DNA of 40,612 nt from Terriglobia bacterium (GTDB lineage Bacteria; Acidobacteriota; Terriglobia; Terriglobales; Acidobacteriaceae). A program made the position numbers and the translations under genes. Where the stretch lies: the NCBI GenBank assembly GCA_020073465.1, contig JAIQFC010000034.1:1-40612 (forward strand), written 5' to 3'. The notes beneath the pieces were generated by a model that searched no databases, had not been told where the DNA came from, and saw nothing but the letters and a program-made list of their open reading frames with translations. Shown here piece by piece: positions 1 through 7,468 of the stretch (its first letter is position 1; each line of letters begins with the position of its first letter).

Positions 1-1108
1 CAAGGGGTTTCCAGAACTTCACGCCGGCTTTTTGCAGGACTTCTTGATATCGGTTGTCGACCCAAACTGAAGGCTGCCCAAACATCGTCTTAGATTGGGT
101 AAAGGGGATGTTGTATTTGCGCAGGATGTCGGGTTGCTCGTTCACGAGGAGATACCCTTCAGGAATTTTACCTCGGACGACAGGAACTTCATTGAGGAAA
201 ATGGCGTATTCGTCGGTTTCTAGGTTGGGAGAGTCTGTGCGGATATGAACTCCAGGGAAGCGGACGCCGAGGTCTTGGTAGAGGGCGTGACGCATCTTGG
301 GGACCATCTCTTCGATGAAAGTCGTGCCTCCGCGGTCTTTTTTCATGAGTACGGAGAGGTTTTTGCCAATTTCTAAAATGATCGGAAGCGTGAGGGCATA
401 TTCATCGGTGGGGCCACGCACCATAGCATGTCCTTCCACTTCAGCTTCGGCAACTCCCATCATGCCGGCTGCAGCTTTGGAGACGGCTTGCTTGGATTTA
501 TACCACCTTCTAGTTCCAAGAGCTCCGACTAAAACGGCAAGGACAACGAAGATGACTTTGGGGAATCCTGGAACAAAGGCGAAGAGGAGCAGGACGACTG
601 CGGCGATCATGATCGCTTTGGGTTGGCCTAGCAGCTGTTGGGAAATCTCTGTTCCTAAGTGGGCGTCTTTCTTTTCGCTAGAGACTCGGGTGGTTACGAT
701 ACCGGCTGTCATCGAAATCAACAGAGAAGGGATCTGAGAGACGAGGCCTGAACCGATCGATAAAACGGTATACGTTTGAGCTGCTTGCAGGGCAGACATG
801 CCGTGCATCGAAACGCCGATGATAAGACCGGCCACGATGTTGATGACGGCGATCACAATCCCTGCGATCACGTCTCCTTTGACGAACTTCATCGCACCGT
901 CCATGGCTCCGTAGAGTTGGCTCTCTTTGGCAAGCGCCAGGCGCAGTTCGCGCGCTTGACCCGCATCGATGATGCCGCTTCGCATGTCAGCGTCGATGCT
1001 CATCTGCTTTCCGGGCATCGCATCCAAGGTGAAGCACTCCGACACCAGACTGCAGAGCTCAACGTCGTCGTCGATGACCAGAATCTGTTCCATCTTCGCC
1101 GTCTTCAT
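1..1108 (-). CDS. Chimeric frame: response-regulator start joined to SctV/FlhA-type export gate (partial)
   Basis: The frame is open from an ATG at 1108 down to base 1 and runs off the window. Residues 1-24 are the start of an OmpR-type receiver (MEQILVIDDDVELC, with the acidic DDD pocket). From residue 26 the protein is the SctV/FlhA type III export-gate family: FTLDAMPGKQMSIDAD, then ESQLYGAMDGAMKFVKGD, a membrane segment, GSGLVSQIPSLLISMTAG, a second membrane segment, and the start of the cytoplasmic domain. That family moves substrates through the inner-membrane export apparatus. Codon use in the SctV part (TTA, AGA/AGG, many A/T third positions) differs from the rest of the window and resembles chlamydia-like SctV. 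A receiver start does not belong in SctV, which normally begins with its own membrane segments. I infer an artificial or recombinational join near 1031-1039. The family call for each half is firm; one natural gene is unlikely. Confidence 0.75.
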   Translation of the reverse strand, partial: MKTAKMEQILVIDDDVELCSLVSECFTLDAMPGKQMSIDADMRSGIIDAGQARELRLALAKESQLYGAMDGAMKFVKGDVIAGIVIAVINIVAGLIIGVSMHGMSALQAAQTYTVLSIGSGLVSQIPSLLISMTAGIVTTRVSSEKKDAHLGTEISQQLLGQPKAIMIAAVVLLLFAFVPGFPKVIFVVLAVLVGALGTRRWYKSKQAVSKAAAGMMGVAEAEVEGHAMVRGPTDEYALTLPIILEIGKNLSVLMKKDRGGTTFIEEMVPKMRHALYQDLGVRFPGVHIRTDSPNLETDEYAIFLNEVPVVRGKIPEGYLLVNEQPDILRKYNIPFTQSKTMFGQPSVWVDNRYQEVLQKAGVKFWKPL

Positions 1109-1192
1109 TGTGCATCAGCCATCCAACAAACCGCTGTAAAGAATTGTCAAACTGGAGCTTGGTGTCAACGGTATTCACGGGTCTCTGACATG

Positions 1193-1335
1193 GGCGTCAT
1201 CCCGAAGCCCGGCGCAGTTCAGCCGGGGGAGGGATCTTGCGCGTGTCGCTACTCCCTCTCCACCTGCACGTGATCAATGCTTCGCGCCAGATCCCTCGCC
1301 CCGCTGGTGAGAACGCGGGGCTTCGGGATGACGCC
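1193..1335. repeat. Palindromic intergenic repeat element
   Basis: An 18-base arm at 1193-1210 (GGCGTCATCCCGAAGCCC) is repeated as its exact reverse complement at 1318-1335. Inside it a second imperfect arm pair (GGGAGGGATCT near 1229-1237 and AGATCCCTC near 1290-1298) can also pair. The whole 143-base unit folds into a long two-tier hairpin. It sits in the gap between the divergent response-regulator start and the cpxP-like gene and has no coding potential. It looks like a REP/BIME-like dispersed repeat; only one copy is in this window, so dispersal is unproven. Confidence 0.6.
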
Positions 1336-1463
1336 GACACGATAGCCTGGACGTTCGTCAAGACGCGTTTCGCTGGAATTCCACATGACAAAACTTTACT
1401 TCGCTTGACCGACTTTTTACCACTTTTTGCCGTGAAACGTGTTCCTATCAGTGTACGCAAAAT

Positions 1464-1480
1464 CCCCGGTTCGACCGGGA
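1464..1480. promoter_or_regulatory. Small palindrome in the leader of the cpxP-like gene
   Basis: CCCGGT-TCG-ACCGGG (1465-1479) is a 6-bp inverted repeat 38 bases upstream of the ATG at 1517. It could be an operator or an mRNA leader hairpin. The divergent neighbour began as a response regulator, so an operator is plausible, but nothing else supports it. Confidence 0.25.
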
Positions 1481-1516
1481 TCGGTTCATGGGAAAAACCC
1501 GTTAGGAGTTGAACGT

Positions 1517-2029
1517 ATGAGATCGATTCGTTTTCGCTTTCTGGTGGCAGCCCTCGCCGTGTTGCTTGGCACCATGGTCGCCAGGTCACAGGCAGCAGAT
1601 ACCCCGCCTACGCCAATGCACGGCCACGGCCATGAATTCGGCATGGGCGATCACATGATGGGATTCTTTGCCGACTACCTCAATCTGACCGATGCCCAGC
1701 AGACACAGATGAAGGCCGTCCTGCAGAAAGAGCATGGCACGCTCAAACCCCTGATGCAGCAGATGCACCAGACGCGCCAGCAGCTCCGTCAGTATGAGGA
1801 AGGAACCTTCGACGAGGCCAAGGTTCGTGCGCTCGCCGCGCAGCAGGCGCAGGCCATAGTCGAACTGACCGTGCAGCACGCCCGAGTTCACAACGAACTG
1901 TTCCAACTGCTCACGCCCGACCAGCAGACCAGGATGAAGGAATTTGAGGCTCGCCGGGAAGCACGCATGCAGAAGCGCATGCAGAGGCACATGAGCAACG
2001 AAGCTCCGGCTCCTCCGCCTGAGCAGTAA
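1517..2029 (+). CDS. CpxP/Spy-family periplasmic protein (LTXXQ type)
   Basis: A 170-residue protein. The start at 1517 is chosen because TAGGAG lies at 1503-1508 and a signal peptide follows at once (MRSIRFRFLVAALAVLLGT, cleavage probably after SQA). The mature part is His/Met-rich at its start (HGHGHEFGMGDHMMG), which suggests metal binding. It then contains LNLTDAQQTQMKAVLQ and FQLLTPDQQTRMKEFEAR, the paired LTxxQ motifs of Spy/CpxP envelope-stress chaperones, in an otherwise helical chain rich in Gln and Arg. CpxP-type proteins dampen a sensor kinase or hold unfolded periplasmic proteins. The divergent frame at 1108 starts as a response regulator, so a Cpx-like regulator/CpxP arrangement probably existed before the sequence join there. 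The family call is good; the ligand or metal is inferred. Confidence 0.8.
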   Translation: MRSIRFRFLVAALAVLLGTMVARSQAADTPPTPMHGHGHEFGMGDHMMGFFADYLNLTDAQQTQMKAVLQKEHGTLKPLMQQMHQTRQQLRQYEEGTFDEAKVRALAAQQAQAIVELTVQHARVHNELFQLLTPDQQTRMKEFEARREARMQKRMQRHMSNEAPAPPPEQ

Positions 2030-2049
2030 CGGTACTTTACCCGTCGCAA

Positions 2050-2092
2050 CCGGCGCGAGCGCGGTCTGCCTATCCTGACCGCCTCGCGCCGG
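2050..2092 (+). terminator. Hairpin downstream of the cpxP-like gene
   Basis: CCGGCGCGAG (2050-2059) pairs with CTCGCGCCGG (2083-2092), and CGGT with ACCG inside, giving a GC-rich stem of at least 14 bp 20 bases after the stop codon. No T-run follows, so it may be a factor-dependent terminator or an mRNA-stabilising hairpin. Confidence 0.5.
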
Positions 2093-2126
2093 CAATAGCC
2101 TGTGTGATCCAAGGATGGCTTGGCCG

Positions 2127-2273
2127 ATGAACTACACCTACCTGTTTGACGCGGCATGGCTGTTTCTAGCGGGATGGATCATAGCGCTTCTTGCCGTCGC
2201 CCTGATCGCCTTCGGCAGGGACGTGCTTCCCTTGCGGACGCGGGAACATCCACCTTCCGACCCACGCCGATAG
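2127..2273 (+). CDS. Small single-pass membrane protein, hypothetical
   Basis: A 48-residue frame starting MNYTYLFDAAWLF. It has one strongly hydrophobic stretch at about residues 9-28 (WLFLAGWIIALLAVALIAFG) and a charged, Pro/Arg-rich C-terminal tail (about residues 34-48), so the inside-positive rule puts the C-terminus in the cytoplasm. An in-frame ATG at 2115 is possible, but the purine run AAGG at 2111-2114 is better placed for 2127. It lies between the cpxP-like gene and the ABC exporter on the same strand. I do not recognise a family; it could be a small regulator or subunit of either neighbour, or a chance frame. Confidence 0.45.
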   Translation: MNYTYLFDAAWLFLAGWIIALLAVALIAFGRDVLPLRTREHPPSDPRR

Positions 2274-2394
2274 TCCTGCGCAATCCACTCAGCACCTCCG
2301 CCAACTCGTGCCTTGGCGGGACAGCCGGGGCGGCTGTCGCTACATAGGTACTTCCTGCACCCTCGCCTGCTAGAATCTCATCTACTGAACCTGC

Positions 2395-4134
2395 ATGTTA
2401 CCCAAGAGCTTGCGCCCGCTGCTGCCCTATCTCAAGCGCTACCGCTGGGGATACGTGGCGGGCACGCTGTGCATCCTATTCAACAATGGCGCCTGGGTGT
2501 TGTTCCCCCAGGTGGTTCAACGCGCCATCGACAGCCTCAAGTTCGGCGTCACCACGGAAAAACTGCGCATCGTTGCGGTGGAGTTGCTGGCCGTCTTCGC
2601 CGTTCGGGCAATCTTTTTGTTCCTGACCCGGTGGATCCTTATCGGCATTTCCCGCGACATCGAATTTGATCTGCGTAACGACTTGTTCGCCCGGCTGGAA
2701 ACACTCTCGTATTCCTACTACCAGCGCATGCGTACCGGAGACGTGATGGCGCGCGCCACTAACGACCTGAACGCCGTGCGCATGCTTCTGGGTCCCGCGA
2801 TCATGTATTCGGCGAACACGATCGTCTTCACCATCGGCGCGCTGGCCTTCATGCTCGCGTTGAGCCCCAAGCTTACGCTCTACACCTTTCTACCTTTACC
2901 CATCGCGAGCGTCCTGATTCAATACTTCGGACACCGCATCCACGAGCGCTTTGAGCGGATTCAGGCCATGTTTTCCGATATTTCAGCGCGCGCCCAGGAA
3001 AACTTCTCCGGAGTGCGCGTCATACGCGCCTACGCGCAGGAAGACGCCGAGATCGCCAGCTTCGAAACCGCGAACCAGGAATACATCGCTCGCAGCCTGA
3101 AGCTGGTGCGTTTGATGGGCATGCTATGGCCCACGCTCGAACTCATGCTCGGCTTTGCCTCGGCGCTGGTGTTGTGGCTGGGTGGACGCGAGGTTTTGCT
3201 TGGTCATCTGACTCCCGGCGGCTTCGCGGCCTTCCTCACTTACATGATGCAGTTGACCTGGCCGATCATCGCTCTGGGCTGGGTGGTGAACATTTTCCAG
3301 CGCGGCACGGCGTCTTTGGCCAGGCTTAACGAAATCCTGGTCGAGCAACCCCAGATCAAGGACGCGCCTCAGGCTCGCCACCTTCCCATCCGCGGCGAGA
3401 TCGAGTTCCGCAACTTGAATTTTGCCTACGACGGCAAAGACGTGCTGCACAACCTGAACCTGCGCATTCCGGAAGGCAGTAGCCTGGCCATTGTCGGACC
3501 CACCGGCTCAGGCAAGACCACACTGGTCGACCTGATTCCGCGCATCTACGATGCCGAGCCCGGCATGGTACTCATTGACGGCCGCCCGATTCGCGAATAC
3601 TCGCTGGCAGCGCTGCGCAAGAACATCGGATTCGTGCCCCAGGAAACTTTTCTGTTCAGCGATCGCATTCGCGAGAACATCGCGCTCGGAGTCGAATCGG
3701 CCTCCGACAGCCAGATTCACGATGCGGCGGAAGCGGCCAACATTGCCACCGACATCGAGAGCTTCCCCGAGGGATATGAGACGCTGGTGGGCGAGCGCGG
3801 GATCACGCTTTCCGGCGGCCAGAAGCAGCGCACCGCCATTGCCCGCGCGTTGATTCGCAATCCCAGGATCCTGATTCTGGACGACGCCCTTTCCAGCGTC
3901 GACACCCACACGGAGGACAAGATTCTCAACCACCTGCGCGACGTAATGCAGGGTCGCACCACCATTTTTATCTCGCATCGTGTCTCAACCGTGCGCAACG
4001 CCGACCGCATCGCCGTGCTGCATGGCGGACGCATCGTTGAACTGGGCACGCACGACGAACTGCTTGCCTTGAACGGCTACTACACCGACCTGTATAACAA
4101 ACAACTGCTGGAAGAAGAACTGGCCGAAGTCTAA
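2395..4134 (+). CDS. ABC exporter, fused membrane and ATPase domains (type IV/MsbA-like)
   Basis: 579 residues, the normal size of a half-transporter. Residues about 15-310 form a six-helix membrane domain with the coupling-region signature YSYYQRMRTGDVMARATNDL. Residues about 330-575 are the nucleotide-binding domain: Walker A GPTGSGKTTL, Q-loop FVPQETFLFSDRIRENI, signature LSGGQKQR, Walker B RILILDDALSSVD and switch His in FISHRVST. The catalytic glutamate after Walker B is Asp (LDDALSS), as in the degenerate-site subunit of heterodimeric exporters such as BmrC or TM287. No partner half-transporter is beside it. Substrates in this family are drugs, lipids or peptides; nothing here identifies the cargo. 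The ATG at 2395 is the first good start, without a strong ribosome site. Confidence 0.92.
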   Translation: MLPKSLRPLLPYLKRYRWGYVAGTLCILFNNGAWVLFPQVVQRAIDSLKFGVTTEKLRIVAVELLAVFAVRAIFLFLTRWILIGISRDIEFDLRNDLFARLETLSYSYYQRMRTGDVMARATNDLNAVRMLLGPAIMYSANTIVFTIGALAFMLALSPKLTLYTFLPLPIASVLIQYFGHRIHERFERIQAMFSDISARAQENFSGVRVIRAYAQEDAEIASFETANQEYIARSLKLVRLMGMLWPTLELMLGFASALVLWLGGREVLLGHLTPGGFAAFLTYMMQLTWPIIALGWVVNIFQRGTASLARLNEILVEQPQIKDAPQARHLPIRGEIEFRNLNFAYDGKDVLHNLNLRIPEGSSLAIVGPTGSGKTTLVDLIPRIYDAEPGMVLIDGRPIREYSLAALRKNIGFVPQETFLFSDRIRENIALGVESASDSQIHDAAEAANIATDIESFPEGYETLVGERGITLSGGQKQRTAIARALIRNPRILILDDALSSVDTHTEDKILNHLRDVMQGRTTIFISHRVSTVRNADRIAVLHGGRIVELGTHDELLALNGYYTDLYNKQLLEEELAEV

Positions 4135-4194
4135 TCGAGGACTAGCGCCACACCTTCGACTCGGCAGGCCTACGAGCCGGTTGGTCCAATTCTG

Positions 4195-4866
4195 ATGCAG
4201 CGCGTCGACACTCCCGAGATTCTTGACTCTGACGCCTGCCCTCCCGCCGAGGTCGAGGCCTCGCTACGGGATTTGGGCCGCATTAACCGCTGGTTCGGAG
4301 GCGTGGCGACAAGCCGGGCTTTGATTGAGCAGGTGGTTCGAGTCACAGGACGGAAAAATCTCTCCCTGCTGGAAGTCGCCGCTGGATTTGGCGAGGTTCC
4401 CCACCTCGTCGCACGGAAGATGGCAACGCAGGGCGTCACCCTGGATATAACCCTCCTGGATCGCGCTAAGACGCACTTGATCAATGGCACCCGCTCAGTC
4501 GTAGGCGATGCTCTGGCTATTCCCTTCGCAGACGGCGCGTTTGACCTGATCAGCTGCAACCTGTTTGTGCACCACCTTGATCCCGAAAGCGTGTGCCGCT
4601 TCACGAAAGAGGCACTGCGAGTGAGCCGATGTGCGGTGCTGATCAACGACTTGATCCGGCATCCTCTGCATCTGGCGCTGGTGTATGCCGGGTTTCCGCT
4701 GATGCGCAGCCACGTGTCCCGGGTCGATGGGGTGGCATCGGTGAGGAGAGCTTACGTTTCCGAGGAAATTCGTGAAATTCTGGCTCCGGCGCTCGCGTCA
4801 GATCAGCGCATAGAAATCTCGCGCCACTATCTTTTTCGGATGGGAGTGACTGTGTGGAAAGCATGA
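4195..4866 (+). CDS. Class I SAM-dependent methyltransferase
   Basis: 223 residues. The SAM-binding motif I is LLEVAAGFGEVPHLVA at about residue 60. The acidic residue ending strand 2 is in ITLLDRAK, the motif II region is VVGDALAIPFADGAFDLISC, and LFVHHLDPESVCRFTKEALRVSR is the post-motif typical of UbiE-like methyltransferases. The C-terminal half holds a hydrophobic helix (LALVYAGFPLMRS) that could form a substrate pocket. Similar enzymes methylate quinones, polyketides or other small molecules and often sit beside type III polyketide synthases, but no such gene is here. It starts 60 bases after the ABC exporter and its stop overlaps the next gene's region, so the three may be co-transcribed. 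The substrate is unknown. Confidence 0.8.
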   Translation: MQRVDTPEILDSDACPPAEVEASLRDLGRINRWFGGVATSRALIEQVVRVTGRKNLSLLEVAAGFGEVPHLVARKMATQGVTLDITLLDRAKTHLINGTRSVVGDALAIPFADGAFDLISCNLFVHHLDPESVCRFTKEALRVSRCAVLINDLIRHPLHLALVYAGFPLMRSHVSRVDGVASVRRAYVSEEIREILAPALASDQRIEISRHYLFRMGVTVWKA

Positions 4867-5703
4867 GTGCCAGAACCGCAGATAAGTCCGTGCATTGGAG
4901 TCCCGACATGCCAGCGCCCTGCGTCCGAGCCTGAACATATCTGTCGTTCGCACGCGCCGCGAGGACAAGAGTGGAACACCGCCCAAAATAGAACCTCCAC
5001 CCTCACTACAACACCGACGACATCTAGAAAATCTGCCCCCTCGGATTTACTGTTTGCTGTGAGGCATAAATCTTCCGCAGTTCTTTTGCTTCTGCTAGTC
5101 TTGGCAGCTTCCTTTACACTCTTCCACAAGGCGCGCGCATTTGTCCCGTACCCTAGCAACTACGTGACGCGGCTCCGTTGGCTCAACGGATGGCCAAGCC
5201 GGGGCTACTACGGTTTCAATTGCTCGGGCTTCCTGAGCAATGCCCACAACGAACATTACCTCAGCGAGCGCGAACTCTACGCGGGCGGTTACGGCAAGCT
5301 GTTGTTAATCGACGAAGCAGCGGACCTGCATCACATCGACGAAACCCGACTCCAACCCGGCGACATCGCCGCCTTCCAGGGTCCCACAACGCCTCCCTAC
5401 CTGGGGCGAGGGATTCACGCAGCTGCATTCCTGGCTCCCGGGGTATGGATTGACGCGGACCCTCGCCGCGGTTTTGTCACGACTTGGCGGATGCAGGACA
5501 AATCGCCGACTGACCCCTGGTTCCAGAACAAAGTTCGCATCCTTCGATGGCAACAGGACACTCGTCCTCGCTGGCAGTTAGCGCCCACCGCCGACTGGTG
5601 GTTTATGAGCGACTTTGTGAACGATTACAGATTGGAGGATCACTTTGCTGGGAAGTCTCAAAGTGCGCCAAAGGCGCGTGCGGACACGTTTCGGCCCTTT
5701 TAG
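4867..5703 (+). CDS. Exported NlpC/P60-like (cysteine hydrolase fold) protein
   Basis: The frame can begin with GTG at 4867, directly after the stop of the methyltransferase, or with GTG at 5059. The latter starts VRHKSSAVLLLLLVLAASF, a clear signal peptide, preceded in the longer form by 64 low-complexity Thr/Ser/Pro residues, so 5059 may be the true start. The mature part has YYGFNCSGFLSN, in which Cys followed by SGF matches the NlpC/P60 nucleophile motif. LQPGDIAAFQG is the family's 'PGD' strand and GRGIHAAAFL carries the catalytic His; WIDADPRRG follows and could supply the third polar residue. NlpC/P60 proteins cut peptidoglycan peptides or related amides in the envelope. Length (about 214 residues from 5059) fits one domain with no extra binding module. 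The fold call is moderate and the activity is inferred. Confidence 0.6.
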   Translation: MPEPQISPCIGVPTCQRPASEPEHICRSHAPRGQEWNTAQNRTSTLTTTPTTSRKSAPSDLLFAVRHKSSAVLLLLLVLAASFTLFHKARAFVPYPSNYVTRLRWLNGWPSRGYYGFNCSGFLSNAHNEHYLSERELYAGGYGKLLLIDEAADLHHIDETRLQPGDIAAFQGPTTPPYLGRGIHAAAFLAPGVWIDADPRRGFVTTWRMQDKSPTDPWFQNKVRILRWQQDTRPRWQLAPTADWWFMSDFVNDYRLEDHFAGKSQSAPKARADTFRPF

Positions 5704-5716
5704 TCTCTCGACTGGG

Positions 5717-6439
5717 CTACCGAACAACCAGGACTTCGCGGACGTTATCCCGAGCGAGGAAGAACTTGATCGACGCAAAATCGCGGAAAAGGGTTTCGAT
5801 GTGACGATTATTGAAAACGCGCTGTAACCGAAAGCCGTCGGTGATCGCGGTGTGTACGGCGCCGGTCGGGCCGCGGCGAGCCTCCCGCTTCAGCACGATG
5901 CGCTGCATTTCCAGCGTGTCGTTGCCGACGATGTGAAAGCGGTAACAGGGCGAATCCGGGCCTGCGTCGCGAGTGTGGAAGAAAGCCAGCAGCATGCCCC
6001 CCGGTTTCAGGACCGACCACAACCGTCCCACGACTGGCCGAACCAGGCTTTCATCCAGATAGTCGGGCAAGTTCCAGCACAGGACTACATCGAAGTGCGC
6101 CGCGGGATAGACGAGGTTGTCGGCCAGGAATTGGCGGCTGTCGAGGACAACATTCCCCTGCTCATCCTTGGTCACCAGGCCCGGCTCAGTCGAGGCCGTC
6201 AGCAGGTCTTCGCTGTAGATTCTGTGACCGCGTTCCGTGAAGTGGCGGATGTTGGCCCCTGACGTGGAGCCGAGATCGAGGACGCAGAGGCTCTTCTCCG
6301 TATCCCAGGTGCGGGCAAGTTCGCCCAGGCCGCTGGAGCGCCGAGTGAGCTTCTGTGATGTCTGCGCCGGCGACGTGGTTTGCGGTCCGCCCGACGAGCC
6401 TCGAAAGAGTTTCATGAAGTTCTGCGTTACCGACGCCAT
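5717..6439 (-). CDS. SAM-dependent methyltransferase paired with bactofilin
   Basis: 240 residues. The N-terminal 45 residues are Ser/Thr/Gln-rich and probably flexible. Motif I is CVLDLGSTSGANIRHF at about residue 52; FDVVLCWNLPDYLDE corresponds to the region after strand 4, and RLWSVLKPGGMLLAFFHT to strand 5 (the 'LKPGG' signature). The C-terminal part lacks obvious membrane segments, so it should be cytoplasmic. Its ATG (6439) lies 2 bases after the bactofilin stop (6442-6444), so the two genes are almost certainly one transcript. It is convergent with the NlpC/P60-like gene, 13 bases away. The substrate is unknown; the linkage with a cytoskeletal polymer protein suggests a polar or envelope-associated role, which is inference. 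Confidence 0.78.
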   Translation of the reverse strand: MASVTQNFMKLFRGSSGGPQTTSPAQTSQKLTRRSSGLGELARTWDTEKSLCVLDLGSTSGANIRHFTERGHRIYSEDLLTASTEPGLVTKDEQGNVVLDSRQFLADNLVYPAAHFDVVLCWNLPDYLDESLVRPVVGRLWSVLKPGGMLLAFFHTRDAGPDSPCYRFHIVGNDTLEMQRIVLKREARRGPTGAVHTAITDGFRLQRVFNNRHIETLFRDFASIKFFLARDNVREVLVVR

Positions 6440-6441
6440 CC

Positions 6442-6795
6442 CTACTTCTTTGCTTCCGCTTTTCCGTGAATGTCGACCTTGCCCTTCAGGTAGGCGCCCT
6501 CTTCGATGGAGATGCGCTGCGTTGTGATGTCTCCGGTCACGACTGCCGACTTCCGCAGCTCGACCCGGTCACTGGCTTGCACATTGCCTTCGAGCTTGCC
6601 TTGAACGACCACGCCCTTGGCTTCAACACTGGCCTTCACCTGCCCGTTCGGGCCCACGGTAAGGCTATTGGTTTTCAGCGCGATGCTGCCCTCGACCTGA
6701 CCGTCCACATAAAGGTCTTCGCTGCCTGATAGTTCGCCTTTGATCACAACGGATTTGCCGATCTGCGCTAATTCTCCCGTAAGCGGTGCACTCAT
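6442..6795 (-). CDS. Bactofilin (polymer-forming cytoskeletal protein)
   Basis: 117 residues from the ATG at 6795, chosen because AAGGAGAG lies just upstream and upstream in-frame codons do not look coding. It is a single right-handed beta-helix domain made of short repeats: IKGELSGSEDLYVDGQVEGSI, LTVGPNGQVKASVEAKGVVV and GKLEGNVQASDRVELRKSAVVTGDI are successive turns with the Gly/Val/hydrophobic pattern of the bactofilin (DUF583) family. Bactofilins assemble into filaments that scaffold cell-wall enzymes, stalks or chromosome machinery; the short N-terminus (MSAPLTGELAQIGKS) resembles their membrane-targeting or disordered tail. It is followed immediately by a methyltransferase gene. The family call is firm; the structure it organises is unknown. 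Confidence 0.9.
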   Translation of the reverse strand: MSAPLTGELAQIGKSVVIKGELSGSEDLYVDGQVEGSIALKTNSLTVGPNGQVKASVEAKGVVVQGKLEGNVQASDRVELRKSAVVTGDITTQRISIEEGAYLKGKVDIHGKAEAKK

Positions 6796-7094
6796 GGACG
6801 CTCTCCTTGCGAAGTGGCATCGAAACCAAGCAATCTCGACAAACAGGTTGTGACGGGTAAGAGACGGCTGGGTCGCCCCTTCGACTATACCCAACCGCCG
6901 GAGTTCGCGGCAAGGACCACGGGCCAGATAGAGTCTGCTCAAACCTAACGGCCGAAGCAAGGAGCGGGATTCTAATGACCCGGCAAGGAGTAACGCGACA
7001 TGAGTTGTTCGATCTCGTGAATCCTGTCAGCGGCATCGGCAGAGCGAGGGCCACTACCGCGCAGAGACTCATACTGAGGCTGACAGAGGCGAAA
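6796..7094. other. Non-coding gap upstream of bactofilin
   Basis: About 300 bases between the bactofilin start and the end of the decayed TPR gene. It must contain the bactofilin promoter. I see no RNA gene, long repeat or convincing small frame. Confidence 0.4.
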
Positions 7095-7452
7095 TCACGA
7101 CTGTGCCTGGCGGCAGTGTTCGGCCTTGAGTGACGCGTTTGTCGTCCCTGCCGAGGCCAACTCCACGTGGGCCTTGCCCAGCCAGAAGCGATCGGTCATC
7201 ACTGCGTACCCCACCAGGGTCACGGGATGATTGGCATCCGCCATCTTGTCCAGAAGGCAAGCGATTGCTGCGACTCGGGAATGGCCTTGCGACGGTCCCC
7301 CGCATCCATCAGGAGTTCCCCGATGTGCGCCCTTACCCGTCCGATGTCCTGCGGCAATTGCGCGTTGGCAGGGTCGGCAGAAGCGAGCTTCTCGAACGAA
7401 GCCAGAGCCTCGCGTACCTGGGCGAGAGCGCCCTTGGAATCGGAAGTGGTTC
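7095..7452 (-). pseudogene. Remnant of a TPR-repeat protein (C-terminal end)
   Basis: Reading the minus strand from about 7452, the peptide contains ALAQVREALASFEKLASADP, IGRVRAHIGELLMDAGDR and then QQSLAF, the spacing and residue pattern (Ala/Leu/Asp-Pro) of tetratricopeptide repeats like those on the tails of acidobacterial Ser/Thr kinases. At about 7255 a one-step frame change is needed to continue: LDKMADANHPVTLVGYAV, then DRFWLGKAHVELASAGT, ending at a stop at 7095-7097. There is no start codon or upstream kinase; directly upstream is the stop of the diguanylate cyclase at 7469. It is therefore a truncated, frameshifted relic. The TPR reading rests on repeat pattern by eye. Confidence 0.55.
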
Positions 7453-7468
7453 TCTCGAAATCTGGTCT

